Positions 6,760 to 13,505 of a DNA stretch of 23,108 nt are shown here, in pieces. The notes below the pieces were generated by a model that saw nothing but the letters and a program-made list of their open reading frames with translations, did not search any database and was not told the DNA's origin. Where the stretch lies: IMG/VR virus record IMGVR_UViG_3300034198_009790, positions 1 through 23,108 of that record; one strand, 5' to 3'. The stretch is from a virus. Within the stretch, counting starts at the first letter, position 1. Each line of letters begins with the position of its first letter. The position numbers and the translations under genes were made by a program.

Positions 6760-9036
6760 ATGAGCGAAACCAACACAATTCTTGATGGAATGTTGCGTGC
6801 TGCGGTAACCCGCGAGTCAACAGGCGCAGCAGATACCATGCTCATTAATGCCCACCTTTCCCAAATGAAAATGTTTGGGATTAGACAGGGCGTTGAATTT
6901 TATCCAGACCAAGATAACTTTGGTACTCAGCGTTTTGACTTTATTCAGCAAGTCATTAAGTTTAACAAATTAGACGCTCGATTAGATGCCATCTGGGATA
7001 GGTTTCTGGCATACGGTAAAGGTTTGTTCTATATTCGGCCAACAAAGAAAACGTATCGGTTGTACTGGTTTGACAAAGATGCGTACCGTACATACTACAC
7101 TCCCGAAGGTGACTTAGAAGAAGTAATTATTATTTATCCTTATAAAGTTAAATCCTCCCGTGGTTTTGGGGGAGCAGGACTTACTACGGATAAACGATAC
7201 ATGCGGTTACGGATCACCGCTACTGAGATTGAAGAATCGCACAGCGAACAGGAAATCAGCTTTGATATGCCTGAAAACTTTGCATCTTTAAACTCTAAAA
7301 CTGTAATCAATACTCTGGAATTTATTCCTTGTATTGAAGTTTTTAATAACCCAGATGCGTTTGGTACGGAAGGCAGCGGTGAATTTGAATGGCTGGCTAA
7401 TCAAGTTATTGCCCATGATGAAATGGTCAAAAACATCAGGGCAAACCTTTCATTCTTTGGTAATCCAACTCTGCTTTCTTCTCGTCCTAAACAGGACATC
7501 ATTGAAAAGCAAGACGGAGAAGTTGCCCAGCGTCCTAGTATTTCTAGCCAATCAGGATTCCAGTCAGAGTTCAGCCTTTCATCTTCTACTTACAAGCAAG
7601 ATAATGTAAGCCGCAACTCTCCCGGTTACATTGGTCGCCCTGGTTCTGGCATGAGAGTGCCCAGGGTTATTGCCAACCTGGAGCCAACAGATCGCGTTGG
7701 TTTCATTACGCCAATGGCCGTCAGTTCTGAACAAGCTCGTTACGTTGATCAGCTTCGTTCAGAAATCCGACTGGCATTAGGCGGTATTGATGACCTCAGC
7801 ATTACCAATGTAACCGCTACTGAAATCAAATCAGCTTACGGACGTGTTAGCGCCACAGCTAAAAAGAAGTGTTTGCAGCTTTACACCTACGGTTTGTGCA
7901 AGTGCTTTGAGCTGATGATCTTCCAGGAAGAACAAATCTTCCGCAAGAGCCTGGCACAAGCATCTGGATTAATGTATCCAAATCCTCCTGAAAATCCAGA
8001 CGATCCTGTTGAACAAGGTAAATATCAAAAAGCAAAAGTAAAATATGAGAAGGGCTTACAGAAGGCCATTGATAATGCCATTGAGACTAAAAAGATTCCT
8101 GATGGTGTCCTTGGATTAGCGCCAGATGGTGATAGAACCGTGTGCTGGCGGTGGATGGGACCAGTTTATGAAGATACAGCACAGGACAAACTTAACCAGT
8201 CAATCTTTACACGAAACCTACAAGAATTAGGTGTTGATAGCATTGAAGCACTGAAGTACCTTTTCCCTTCAAAAACAGATGATGAGATTGCAGGAATGCT
8301 ATCTGGTTATCCGTTTAGAATGGTAGGAGAGGTACAAAGGGCGTACTCATCGTTTATTGATTTAGTCAATTTACAAATGAGGACTCCACACCCGCAGCAA
8401 CCAAATCTCCCGATGGCTGCGGACCCTAGATTAAATCTCACCCCGTTCCTTTACAGAACTTTAGAAAGTCTTCAAAAAGAGGTAACCTATGCAGGCAGAT
8501 ACCGCAGCGCCGATCCAATCGGCACCCCAGTCTTACCAGACCCAGCCGACCAGTTACGCGGCGCCGGTAGCTCAGCAGACGGCGGCTCAGGCTTCTTCAG
8601 TGGCTACAACCCCGCAATGGGTGGCGCCCTACCAAGCAGCGGTGGCCCCAGCCCCGCAAATGCAGGCCCAGATGGGGGTCCAGCAACCCCAATTCAACCC
8701 TACTCAGTCGTACCCCCAGGCTTACCAGCCGTCGGCTCCACAAGCAGCGGAGAACCCTTACAAGGAAGCGTTCAACCGGGTGGTGGGACTCCTGAGTTCG
8801 CCGGTCCAATTCCCGTTCCAGGGTCAACAATCACAAGCGACCGAACAACTCGCCCCGGCCAATTACAATTCCCAGGCGTATTCCCAGTACAGCAACAACA
8901 GCGTGTATCCGGGTCAGCAGACCTTTACGCCTGGAACCAACAGCAACCAGGGTTACTCCAACAGCTCTTCCCCAACTTCACTGGAAATCAGCAGGGAGCA
9001 GCTCCTGGCAAACGGGGTAAGCCCAGCAAGTCTTGA
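6760..9036 (+). CDS. Portal protein with a long disordered C-terminal tail overprinting the next gene
   Basis: The product has 758 aa. Position directly after the terminase and before a scaffold-like and a capsid gene, the size, and an internal LGGIDDL...NVTATEIK segment (TATEI at 352-356) followed by a long helical region fit a portal, the dodecameric ring at the capsid vertex through which DNA passes. Residues 1-576 are an ordinary mixed sequence. Residues 577-758 become Gly/Pro/Ser-rich, lack secondary-structure character and end basic (GKRGKPSKS). That tail is encoded where a second gene (start 8489) runs in the +1 frame, and no earlier stop exists in the portal frame. A weak AGAAG precedes the ATG. 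I recognise no closer named family. Confidence 0.8.
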   Translation: MSETNTILDGMLRAAVTRESTGAADTMLINAHLSQMKMFGIRQGVEFYPDQDNFGTQRFDFIQQVIKFNKLDARLDAIWDRFLAYGKGLFYIRPTKKTYRLYWFDKDAYRTYYTPEGDLEEVIIIYPYKVKSSRGFGGAGLTTDKRYMRLRITATEIEESHSEQEISFDMPENFASLNSKTVINTLEFIPCIEVFNNPDAFGTEGSGEFEWLANQVIAHDEMVKNIRANLSFFGNPTLLSSRPKQDIIEKQDGEVAQRPSISSQSGFQSEFSLSSSTYKQDNVSRNSPGYIGRPGSGMRVPRVIANLEPTDRVGFITPMAVSSEQARYVDQLRSEIRLALGGIDDLSITNVTATEIKSAYGRVSATAKKKCLQLYTYGLCKCFELMIFQEEQIFRKSLAQASGLMYPNPPENPDDPVEQGKYQKAKVKYEKGLQKAIDNAIETKKIPDGVLGLAPDGDRTVCWRWMGPVYEDTAQDKLNQSIFTRNLQELGVDSIEALKYLFPSKTDDEIAGMLSGYPFRMVGEVQRAYSSFIDLVNLQMRTPHPQQPNLPMAADPRLNLTPFLYRTLESLQKEVTYAGRYRSADPIGTPVLPDPADQLRGAGSSADGGSGFFSGYNPAMGGALPSSGGPSPANAGPDGGPATPIQPYSVVPPGLPAVGSTSSGEPLQGSVQPGGGTPEFAGPIPVPGSTITSDRTTRPGQLQFPGVFPVQQQQRVSGSADLYAWNQQQPGLLQQLFPNFTGNQQGAAPGKRGKPSKS
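8478..8488 (+). promoter_or_regulatory. Strong ribosome binding site inside the portal gene
   Basis: AGAGGT lies 5-6 nt before ATG 8489 and is one of the best Shine-Dalgarno sequences in the window. It lies within the portal reading frame and decides that the scaffold-like gene starts here, 548 nt before the portal stop. Confidence 0.75.
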
Positions 9037-9514
9037 AGTTATTGATTATTTTGGTGCTGATGCTGCCAACGTTCTCAATAACTACGCTTGCGAACTTGAA
9101 AATCATCTGATTGTTACCAACAACCAGTTGATTGAGGCTGTTGGTCTGCTTCAAGAACTTGGCAATGAGCATCGTGCCTACGAAGCTATTCTGACTGATC
9201 CAGACATCCTTGCTGATTACACCTGTCAGTTCTTCGGTGAAAACGGTCCTTATCCGATTCCCGATGAAGAAGCTGGGTTTATTCCTCAAGGTGTGAACAC
9301 TGGTTATCGTTCACTGGCACGTCCAGAGCAACAGCAGTTTGAGCGTCCTCAAATGCCAGTGCCTCCGCAACCCCAAGCTCAAGGTAATCCTGTTGCCTTC
9401 TGGGATAGCTTTGGTGCTCTTGCTGAGCGTGATCCTGCTAATGCCTGGCGCTATCTTAACCAAGCTTCTAGCAACCCTGATGTGTTCCGCCAGAAACTTC
9501 TGGTTATGGAATGA
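8489..9514 (+). CDS. Putative scaffolding/capsid-assembly protein
   Basis: The product has 341 aa. Residues 1-165 are Gln/Pro/Ala/Tyr-rich and low in complexity, apart from a short helical patch near 88-103. Residues 165-341 look folded, Glu/Leu/Asp-rich and acidic, with helical stretches such as LEVIDYFGADAANVLNNYA. A gene between portal and major capsid protein, with a disordered half and an acidic helical half, is the usual place and build of a phage scaffold that shapes the procapsid; this is inference, not a family match. The start has a strong ribosome site. The first 548 nt overlap the portal tail. The GC content falls from 67% (8521-8580) to 40% (9061-9120) after the overlap. A terminator follows. 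Confidence 0.7.
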   Translation: MQADTAAPIQSAPQSYQTQPTSYAAPVAQQTAAQASSVATTPQWVAPYQAAVAPAPQMQAQMGVQQPQFNPTQSYPQAYQPSAPQAAENPYKEAFNRVVGLLSSPVQFPFQGQQSQATEQLAPANYNSQAYSQYSNNSVYPGQQTFTPGTNSNQGYSNSSSPTSLEISREQLLANGVSPASLEVIDYFGADAANVLNNYACELENHLIVTNNQLIEAVGLLQELGNEHRAYEAILTDPDILADYTCQFFGENGPYPIPDEEAGFIPQGVNTGYRSLARPEQQQFERPQMPVPPQPQAQGNPVAFWDSFGALAERDPANAWRYLNQASSNPDVFRQKLLVME

Positions 9515-9557
9515 TAATTGGAATCTAAATAAAAACCATTTATTAAGAATCCAAGTA

Positions 9558-9582
9558 GGGCAGTTTATTCTGCCCTTTTTTT
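9558..9582 (+). terminator. Rho-independent terminator after the scaffold-like gene
   Basis: GGGCAG (9558-9563), loop TTTATT, and CTGCCC (9570-9575) form a perfect 6-bp GC-rich stem followed by seven Ts (9576-9582). It lies 43 nt after the stop at 9514 and separates the packaging unit from the 9628 gene, which has its own candidate promoter. Confidence 0.9.
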
Positions 9583-9601
9583 ATTACAGGTTTAGCTGAA
9601 A

Positions 9602-9607
9602 TACAAT
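9602..9607 (+). promoter_or_regulatory. -10-like box TACAAT before the 9628 gene
   Basis: TACAAT follows the terminator by 19 nt and leaves 20 nt to the ATG at 9628, the same spacing as the other candidate promoters. A new promoter is expected here because the terminator closes the upstream unit. There is no obvious -35 box or TG extension. Confidence 0.45.
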
Positions 9608-9627
9608 AACTATATCGAGCATTTAAA

Positions 9628-10089
9628 ATGTACATTCTACCAGATCCTTGGGGACGCGCGGCTGAGGATTACAAAGATGCGCGTGATAACGCAGGACCTC
9701 CTGATGGTGTTAATCAAGTAATGGGCAAACGACGGTCAGCGCGTGATGCAGCAAAGAATTTTTTAAAGAATAAAGCGCGTCAAGCTCAACAAAGTACTGC
9801 CGGACAAAAAGTTGCTCAAGTTGCTGGTGCAACCGCACAAAATATTAAACAAAATCCAATGTTCCAGCAAACAATGGGAGCAGTACAAAATATTGGACAA
9901 AATCCGATGTTCCAACAAGCTATGGGAGCAGTACAAAATCTCCCAGGTGGGCCGCTTCCTTATGCCATGGGAGCTACTGCCTTAGGAACAGCAGGTGTTT
10001 TAGCATTGCGACAGAAAATGAAGCAAGATGCTGCAGCAAAAGCACAAGCTGCGGCTGTTAATCCTGCAGCACAAATGCCTCTTTATTGA
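9628..10089 (+). CDS. 153-aa Ala/Gln-rich protein with 16-residue tandem repeat and C-terminal hydrophobic segment
   Basis: The product opens with MYILPDPWGRAAEDYKD, then a basic stretch (about 33-53). Two 16-residue repeats follow at residues 76-91 and 92-107 (consensus NPMFQQxMGAVQN), then a hydrophobic segment at about 113-127 (AMGATALGTAGVLAL) and an Ala/Lys-rich end. The arrangement suggests a membrane-associating or membrane-penetrating small virion protein. No family is recognised. It is the first gene after the terminator, so it opens a new transcription unit that probably runs into the next two genes. Confidence 0.7.
   Translation: MYILPDPWGRAAEDYKDARDNAGPPDGVNQVMGKRRSARDAAKNFLKNKARQAQQSTAGQKVAQVAGATAQNIKQNPMFQQTMGAVQNIGQNPMFQQAMGAVQNLPGGPLPYAMGATALGTAGVLALRQKMKQDAAAKAQAAAVNPAAQMPLY
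9853..9948 (+). repeat. Two 48-nt tandem repeats in the 9628 gene
   Basis: Units 9853-9900 and 9901-9948 are nearly identical in DNA and encode NPMFQQTMGAVQNIGQ and NPMFQQAMGAVQNLPG. The differing third positions (CCA/CCG, CAG/CAA) show the duplication has aged under protein-level constraint. Confidence 0.9.
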
Positions 10090-10103
10090 TTACCGTTAAA
10101 ACA

Positions 10104-10598
10104 ATGTCACAAGCTCCTAAACAGCCAATTCGCGACCGCATTAGCGCTTTTGTTCAAGGACCAACTGCCGCTGGCATGTTAGGTGCTCTGGGACATTCTT
10201 TATCTCCAAGCTCAGCTCAAACTGTTGCTGCAGCTAATGCTCCACACAATCCAGCAATGCAACGCATGTCTGGTCAATCTTTGGGGGGAATCAATACTGT
10301 ATCAGCATCTACGGCAATGCCTGGACCTGCTGGCGCCGTTCCTGTGATGGGGCAAGGTTCTCCCTTAGCAGATGATCTTCAAGCTGGTTACCTTCATTTA
10401 AATCTTCCAGGATCTCCCTTGGGTCCAATGGGAATGCTTGCTAGTAACTCAGCAAGGCGTGCTCAAGTTGTTCAAGACGCAATGGTTGCTAATGAACAAC
10501 GCATGATGACTGGCATGATGATTCCTCGCGGTAATCTGCCAATGACTCAAGCTGATCAAATGGCACAACAAGCTGCAATGTATGGTGGACGCCGATGA
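10104..10598 (+). CDS. 164-aa Ala/Gly/Met-rich protein of unknown function
   Basis: I chose ATG 10104 (start MSQAPKQPIR). A TTG at 10086 is in frame but overlaps the previous stop. Neither has a clear ribosome site. The product is rich in Ala, Gly, Met and Pro with an Ala/Gly hydrophobic patch (about 23-35) and a helical Gln/Met-rich C-terminus ending AMYGGRR. It lacks the Tyr-Val end although the preceding helix (ADQMAQQAAMYGG) is similar to those that carry it. The stop overlaps the next start (ATGA). It is probably a minor capsid or internal protein. Confidence 0.65.
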   Translation: MSQAPKQPIRDRISAFVQGPTAAGMLGALGHSLSPSSAQTVAAANAPHNPAMQRMSGQSLGGINTVSASTAMPGPAGAVPVMGQGSPLADDLQAGYLHLNLPGSPLGPMGMLASNSARRAQVVQDAMVANEQRMMTGMMIPRGNLPMTQADQMAQQAAMYGGRR

Positions 10599-10855
10599 AT
10601 ACCAATAAGGCAAAAGCTGCAAAGAAAAAAGCTAAAAAAGTTACAGCAGCTCGTCAACAGTCCGACATGGCCCAAGCTTTAATGCAAGGGCAATTAGGAA
10701 TGGGTGTTCCAGGTTTAACACCTGAAGTTGCTGGCATTGGTTTAGGAGAACCTGCAGACTTGCAACCTGCTGATGGGATGTACAGTCCGTATCACCGCAT
10801 GGGGCCTGTGAACCCTAACTACTACAACCCTGGCAACGTAATTGGTGGTTTTTGA
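10595..10855 (+). CDS. 86-aa protein with Lys-rich N-terminus
   Basis: ATG overlaps the previous stop (ATGA), so translation is likely coupled. The first 20 residues are strongly basic (NKAKAAKKKAKKVTAARQ) and could bind DNA or a membrane; the remainder is Gly/Pro/Met-rich and ends in an aromatic, Asn-rich tail (NYYNPGNVIGGF). No family is recognised. The location just before the capsid leader and the basic head suggest a DNA-contacting internal head protein, but this is inference. Confidence 0.65.
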   Translation: MNTNKAKAAKKKAKKVTAARQQSDMAQALMQGQLGMGVPGLTPEVAGIGLGEPADLQPADGMYSPYHRMGPVNPNYYNPGNVIGGF

Positions 10856-10887
10856 TTCCACTGTTATTAATTCAGGTAAGTAAGTGG

Positions 10888-10897
10888 TTGCTATAAT
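10888..10897 (+). promoter_or_regulatory. Extended -10 promoter of the capsid operon (TTGC-TATAAT)
   Basis: TTGC is followed directly by a perfect TATAAT (10892-10897), the best -10 box in the window. It lies upstream of the capsid gene, which by codon choice should be strongly expressed. The expected start of transcription, about 7 nt downstream near 10904, falls next to an ATG at 10906. No TTGACA-like -35 box is present at 17 nt. Confidence 0.65.
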
Positions 10898-10905
10898 TTT
10901 ATTTA

Positions 10906-10995
10906 ATGGGACTGAAGTTCCAGGTTTTTGATTGCAGTTTGTGTGATCAATCCAGGAGCTTCTTCCTGGTATCAGCTAACCCTTACGCTGAATAA
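10906..10995 (+). CDS. Candidate 29-aa leader peptide, nearly leaderless, upstream of the capsid gene
   Basis: ATG 10906 lies 8 nt after the TATAAT box, so the message would have almost no 5' untranslated region. The frame runs 29 codons to TAA 10993-10995, five bases before the capsid ATG at 11001. The peptide starts MGLKFQVFDCSLCDQ, contains a CxxC pair, and ends SANPYAE. The capsid gene has no adjacent ribosome site, so termination-reinitiation from this ORF could load it. Chance occurrence cannot be excluded for so short a frame. Confidence 0.35.
   Translation: MGLKFQVFDCSLCDQSRSFFLVSANPYAE
10952..10969 (+). promoter_or_regulatory. Hairpin in the capsid leader
   Basis: CCAGGA (10952-10957) and TCCTGG (10964-10969) form a perfect 6-bp stem with a 6-nt loop, 31 nt before the capsid ATG. 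No T-run follows, so it is not an intrinsic terminator. The only purine-rich AGGAG near the gene lies in this stem, too far upstream to serve the capsid start directly. Confidence 0.5.
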
Positions 10996-11000
10996 CCAAC

Positions 11001-12140
11001 ATGTTCATTGATAATGATTTCCCGAAGCTGTTGGGTGCGGAACTGTACCGCCCCCATCCAGCTTATATCGTGGAAATGGCTGCCGAGCCGGTGGTCGTCC
11101 ACGACTTCACCAAACAACCTGGTCAAACCGTTCAGTTAGACCGCTATCGGTTCTGGGGCAACCCTGGCACCAAGGCCAGCCGCGAGCGGACTCAAGACCA
11201 AACAATCGGTACTGCTAACAGCCGTTCGATTGTTAAGGACAAAGTGCTTGTGTCTCTTCGTGAGTACACCGGCCCTGCTGACCCGAACAACTCCAACGCT
11301 CCCAGCACTTTCAAGATTGCTCGGGAAACGCTGATGACCGCTCAGCGTCTGCTGCTGGACACGGGGAACCTTAACATGTTCCATCAGTCCATCGGTTCGC
11401 TGACCCTGCTTGATGACTACCGCCGCTGGCGTGACCGTGTGCTGCTCGATGAGCTGTACAAGTCCTTCTCCCGTGGCCAAGCTTCTGATACGCAAGGCGG
11501 TTACTACTACCCCAACAACCACACCAATACCAGCGGCACGGTTAGCACCTATACCGCCACTGAGTATGCCTCTGAGCGTTACAAGTTTAACGTGAAGAGC
11601 GACCTTCTGGAAGTTGTCAAAGGTCTGCGTAAGCGTAACGTTCCCGTCTTCCAAGATGGTTACTACCGTTGTATCGCTGATCCCTCCTTCATGAAGGATC
11701 TGCGTGCTGACCAAGGCTTCCGTGAAGTTGCTCGTTACCCTGGCATGGGTGCTGGCAACCCGATGATGGGCGCTATGGGTCCAAACCAAGCCATCTACGG
11801 TGGTGGTCAGTACGGCCAAGCTCAGTTTGTGGGCGGCGAGCCCATCATGCCCTCTGGCTTTGTGTTTGAAGGCGTGCGTTTCTTCGAGTCAACCAACTTT
11901 ACCAATCTCACCGCTACTGTTGACATTGGTGATGGTGGCGGTTCTATCAGCCATACAACTCCTCCTGGTCTGTTCTTCGGTCCTCAGGCTGTTGGTATTG
12001 GTATCGGTGGTCCTAACGCTCAAGTTCTCATTAACAACAACGACGACTTCAGCCGCTTTATCATTCTGATCTGGCAGCTGTACGCTGGTTTTGCGAACCT
12101 GAACAAGGACTTCTGCACCGTTGCATTCACCATTGTTTGA
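11001..12140 (+). CDS. Major capsid protein, N4-gp56/HK97-fold-like
   Basis: The product has 379 aa. The N-terminal region (AEPVVVHDFTKQPGQTV then a basic-aromatic RYRFW, about residues 29-52) and the following VLVSLREYTGP (about 83-93) resemble the N4-gp56-type capsid family with its HK97 fold. A long helix-rich part (about 100-155) follows, then a Gly/Met-rich stretch (YPGMGAGNPMMGAMG, about 248-262) and a hydrophobic C-terminus. Codons favour C- and G-ending forms (60% GC in 11041-11100 against about 40% in neighbours), which fits very high expression. No ribosome site lies next to the ATG; a leader ORF ends five bases upstream. The gene is followed by a second gene with similar codons and a strong ribosome site. 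Confidence 0.8.
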   Translation: MFIDNDFPKLLGAELYRPHPAYIVEMAAEPVVVHDFTKQPGQTVQLDRYRFWGNPGTKASRERTQDQTIGTANSRSIVKDKVLVSLREYTGPADPNNSNAPSTFKIARETLMTAQRLLLDTGNLNMFHQSIGSLTLLDDYRRWRDRVLLDELYKSFSRGQASDTQGGYYYPNNHTNTSGTVSTYTATEYASERYKFNVKSDLLEVVKGLRKRNVPVFQDGYYRCIADPSFMKDLRADQGFREVARYPGMGAGNPMMGAMGPNQAIYGGGQYGQAQFVGGEPIMPSGFVFEGVRFFESTNFTNLTATVDIGDGGGSISHTTPPGLFFGPQAVGIGIGGPNAQVLINNNDDFSRFIILIWQLYAGFANLNKDFCTVAFTIV

Positions 12141-12157
12141 TAGGAGGTAACTAAATC
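12141..12157 (+). promoter_or_regulatory. Strong ribosome binding site for the 12158 gene
   Basis: TAGGAGGTAA fills the 17-nt gap after the capsid stop, the closest match to a full anti-Shine-Dalgarno complement in the window. It fixes ATG 12158 as the start and indicates high translation. Confidence 0.8.
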
Positions 12158-13018
12158 ATGGCTACTTACAAAACTGGTGGTGGTGCCGTTCTTTATCCCG
12201 GCGACCAAATCAATCGTCTTTCCGGTTACAACCAAGAAGGTGTTTTTGGTTGGCCTGGCGTTGAAGCTTACGAAGTTGTTGGTTATGTGCCCATCACTAC
12301 CTCAACTTTGATTAAGACTTTCACCAACATCACGGTTCCCTCCCCTGACCGTCGCGTTGATGATCGTGTTCGTGACAACCTGACTTCTATGGTTGTTCCG
12401 GCTTCGAGCGCCCAACCTTCGTTCATTTACGGTGCTTCTATTGCCATTGCCCAGGACATCCCTTCTGGCGTTGGTTATGGCACTGGGGCTCTGCCTGGTT
12501 TCCCTGGCGTGCCTGTGACTGCTGATCTTGTTGGTACTACCAGCGATCTGCTTCTGTTTGGTCCTGACAACAGCGGTGTCCCCACTGGCGTTACTACCGC
12601 TAACAAAGCTCTTGGTATTGGCAACGCTGTTGCTTACCTGACGGCTGCTAGCAATGCCTTTGCTCAAGGTGCTTCTGCTCTGTCCAACGGTAACGCTACT
12701 GCTGGTTCTCTGCCTTTTGCTAACTCTGTTACTTCTGCTGGTATCGTTGCTGCTGACTTCTACAGCTCGATGTTCTACAAAGTGACCAGTGCTACAACCT
12801 TTGGTGTGTACAGCGTGCTTACTGCTGCTGCTACAACTGCTAACGGTTCTGGTGTGGACATCAGTACTACTGACGTTGCCAACGGTAAGACCGGTTACAT
12901 TGTTTGCCGCATTAACTATCTCCGTGCTGCTAGCGCTGCTGGCTGGCGTGAGATCCAAGGCTTCATCGACTTCCCGTCCCAGATTGGCGGTGGCGATGGC
13001 CCTGGCGTTAACGGCTGA
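12158..13018 (+). CDS. Abundant structural protein, candidate capsid decoration or second head protein
   Basis: The product has 286 aa, rich in Ala, Gly, Ser, Thr and Val with few charged residues, as expected for a beta-rich exposed structural protein. It lies 17 nt after the capsid gene behind a near-perfect ribosome site and shares its codon style (frequent GCT, CTG, GGC, AAC). Genes placed directly after the major capsid gene with equal optimisation often encode decoration, cement or major tail components. No signal peptide or enzymatic motif is visible, and I recognise no named family. The N-terminus (GGGAVLYPGDQINRLSGYNQ) is Gly/Asn-rich and the middle is very low in Lys. Confidence 0.7.
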   Translation: MATYKTGGGAVLYPGDQINRLSGYNQEGVFGWPGVEAYEVVGYVPITTSTLIKTFTNITVPSPDRRVDDRVRDNLTSMVVPASSAQPSFIYGASIAIAQDIPSGVGYGTGALPGFPGVPVTADLVGTTSDLLLFGPDNSGVPTGVTTANKALGIGNAVAYLTAASNAFAQGASALSNGNATAGSLPFANSVTSAGIVAADFYSSMFYKVTSATTFGVYSVLTAAATTANGSGVDISTTDVANGKTGYIVCRINYLRAASAAGWREIQGFIDFPSQIGGGDGPGVNG

Positions 13019-13027
13019 TGTAAGTTG

Positions 13028-13088
13028 AGTCAGTTAATGTATTGATAGTGCAATTAACCTTTAAATGCTCTATCAATACAAACTGACT
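13028..13088 (+). promoter_or_regulatory. 17-bp interrupted inverted repeat with the start codon of the next gene in its loop
   Basis: AGTCAGTT (13028-13035) pairs with AACTGACT (13081-13088), and TATTGATAG (13040-13048) pairs with CTATCAATA (13070-13078). A small 4x2 internal loop separates the two stems, and 21 nt (13049-13069) form the apical loop. ATG 13065-13067 of the helix-hairpin-helix gene is in that loop, and the right arm lies in its coding region. No T-run follows. It may be an RNA structure controlling translation or a protein-binding operator. Confidence 0.8.
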
Positions 13089-13505
13089 GGCGGATTGGTC
13101 GAAGTCCTTGCTGATTATGGCGAAGGAATTGTAATGTGTGTGGATGCGCAGGACGAGGTTCATTATCTTGAAAAAGATAACCTCGTCCCGCATCTTTCCG
13201 CAACCAATGAAAAAGAACGGACAAAGGAGCGCTTGCGTGAAGTCTTGAAGCAAGATGGCGTTACTCCTCCAGAACCGTCAAATAAAGAAACGTTCCCTGT
13301 TGATGTTCGATTGAATATCAATACGGCAAGTGCCAGGCAGATTGCTGACGCATTACCTGGAGTAGGATTAAAGACAGCTAGAGACATTAAAGATCTGCAA
13401 ACTTCGATGCCTGGCGAGAAGTTTCTGCGGTTGGATCAGCTCAAGTCAATTAAACGTGTTGACTGGGATGAAATTATTGCAGAAAATCTCGTAAGAGTCG
13501 AATAA
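13065..13505 (+). CDS. Helix-hairpin-helix protein with a beta-rich N-terminal domain
   Basis: The product has 146 aa. Residues 1-43 look like a small beta barrel (GGLVEVLADYGEGIVMCVDA). A charged linker follows (45-80). Residues 84-108 carry a ComEA-type helix-hairpin-helix signature, NINTASARQIADALPGVGLK, with LPGVG at 97-101, followed by FLRLDQLKSIKRVDW, which fits the second half of the repeat. These motifs bind the DNA backbone without sequence preference. There is no export signal, so it is not a competence receptor. Its place between capsid genes and an adaptor-sized gene suggests a head-completion or DNA-end-binding role. No ribosome site precedes the ATG, which lies in the loop of an inverted repeat. 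Confidence 0.75.
   Translation: MLYQYKLTGGLVEVLADYGEGIVMCVDAQDEVHYLEKDNLVPHLSATNEKERTKERLREVLKQDGVTPPEPSNKETFPVDVRLNINTASARQIADALPGVGLKTARDIKDLQTSMPGEKFLRLDQLKSIKRVDWDEIIAENLVRVE

Noticed and set aside
8470-8500. Programmed frameshift from portal into the scaffold-like frame
   Set aside because: A strong ribosome site and ATG explain the second frame without a shift, and no convincing slippery heptamer with downstream structure was seen; it remains a lesser alternative.
10086-10106. TTG start at 10086 for the 164-aa gene
   Set aside because: It overlaps the upstream stop and has no ribosome site; ATG 10104 gives a normal start.
11136-11819. A 227-codon open frame on the minus strand inside the capsid gene
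   Set aside because: It is a shadow of the GC-rich, codon-biased capsid gene, with no ribosome site or promoter and a low-complexity product.
12302-12958. A 218-codon minus-strand open frame inside the 286-aa gene
   Set aside because: Same reason: codon bias on the plus strand keeps the opposite frame open; the product is Ser/Asn/Thr-rich noise.
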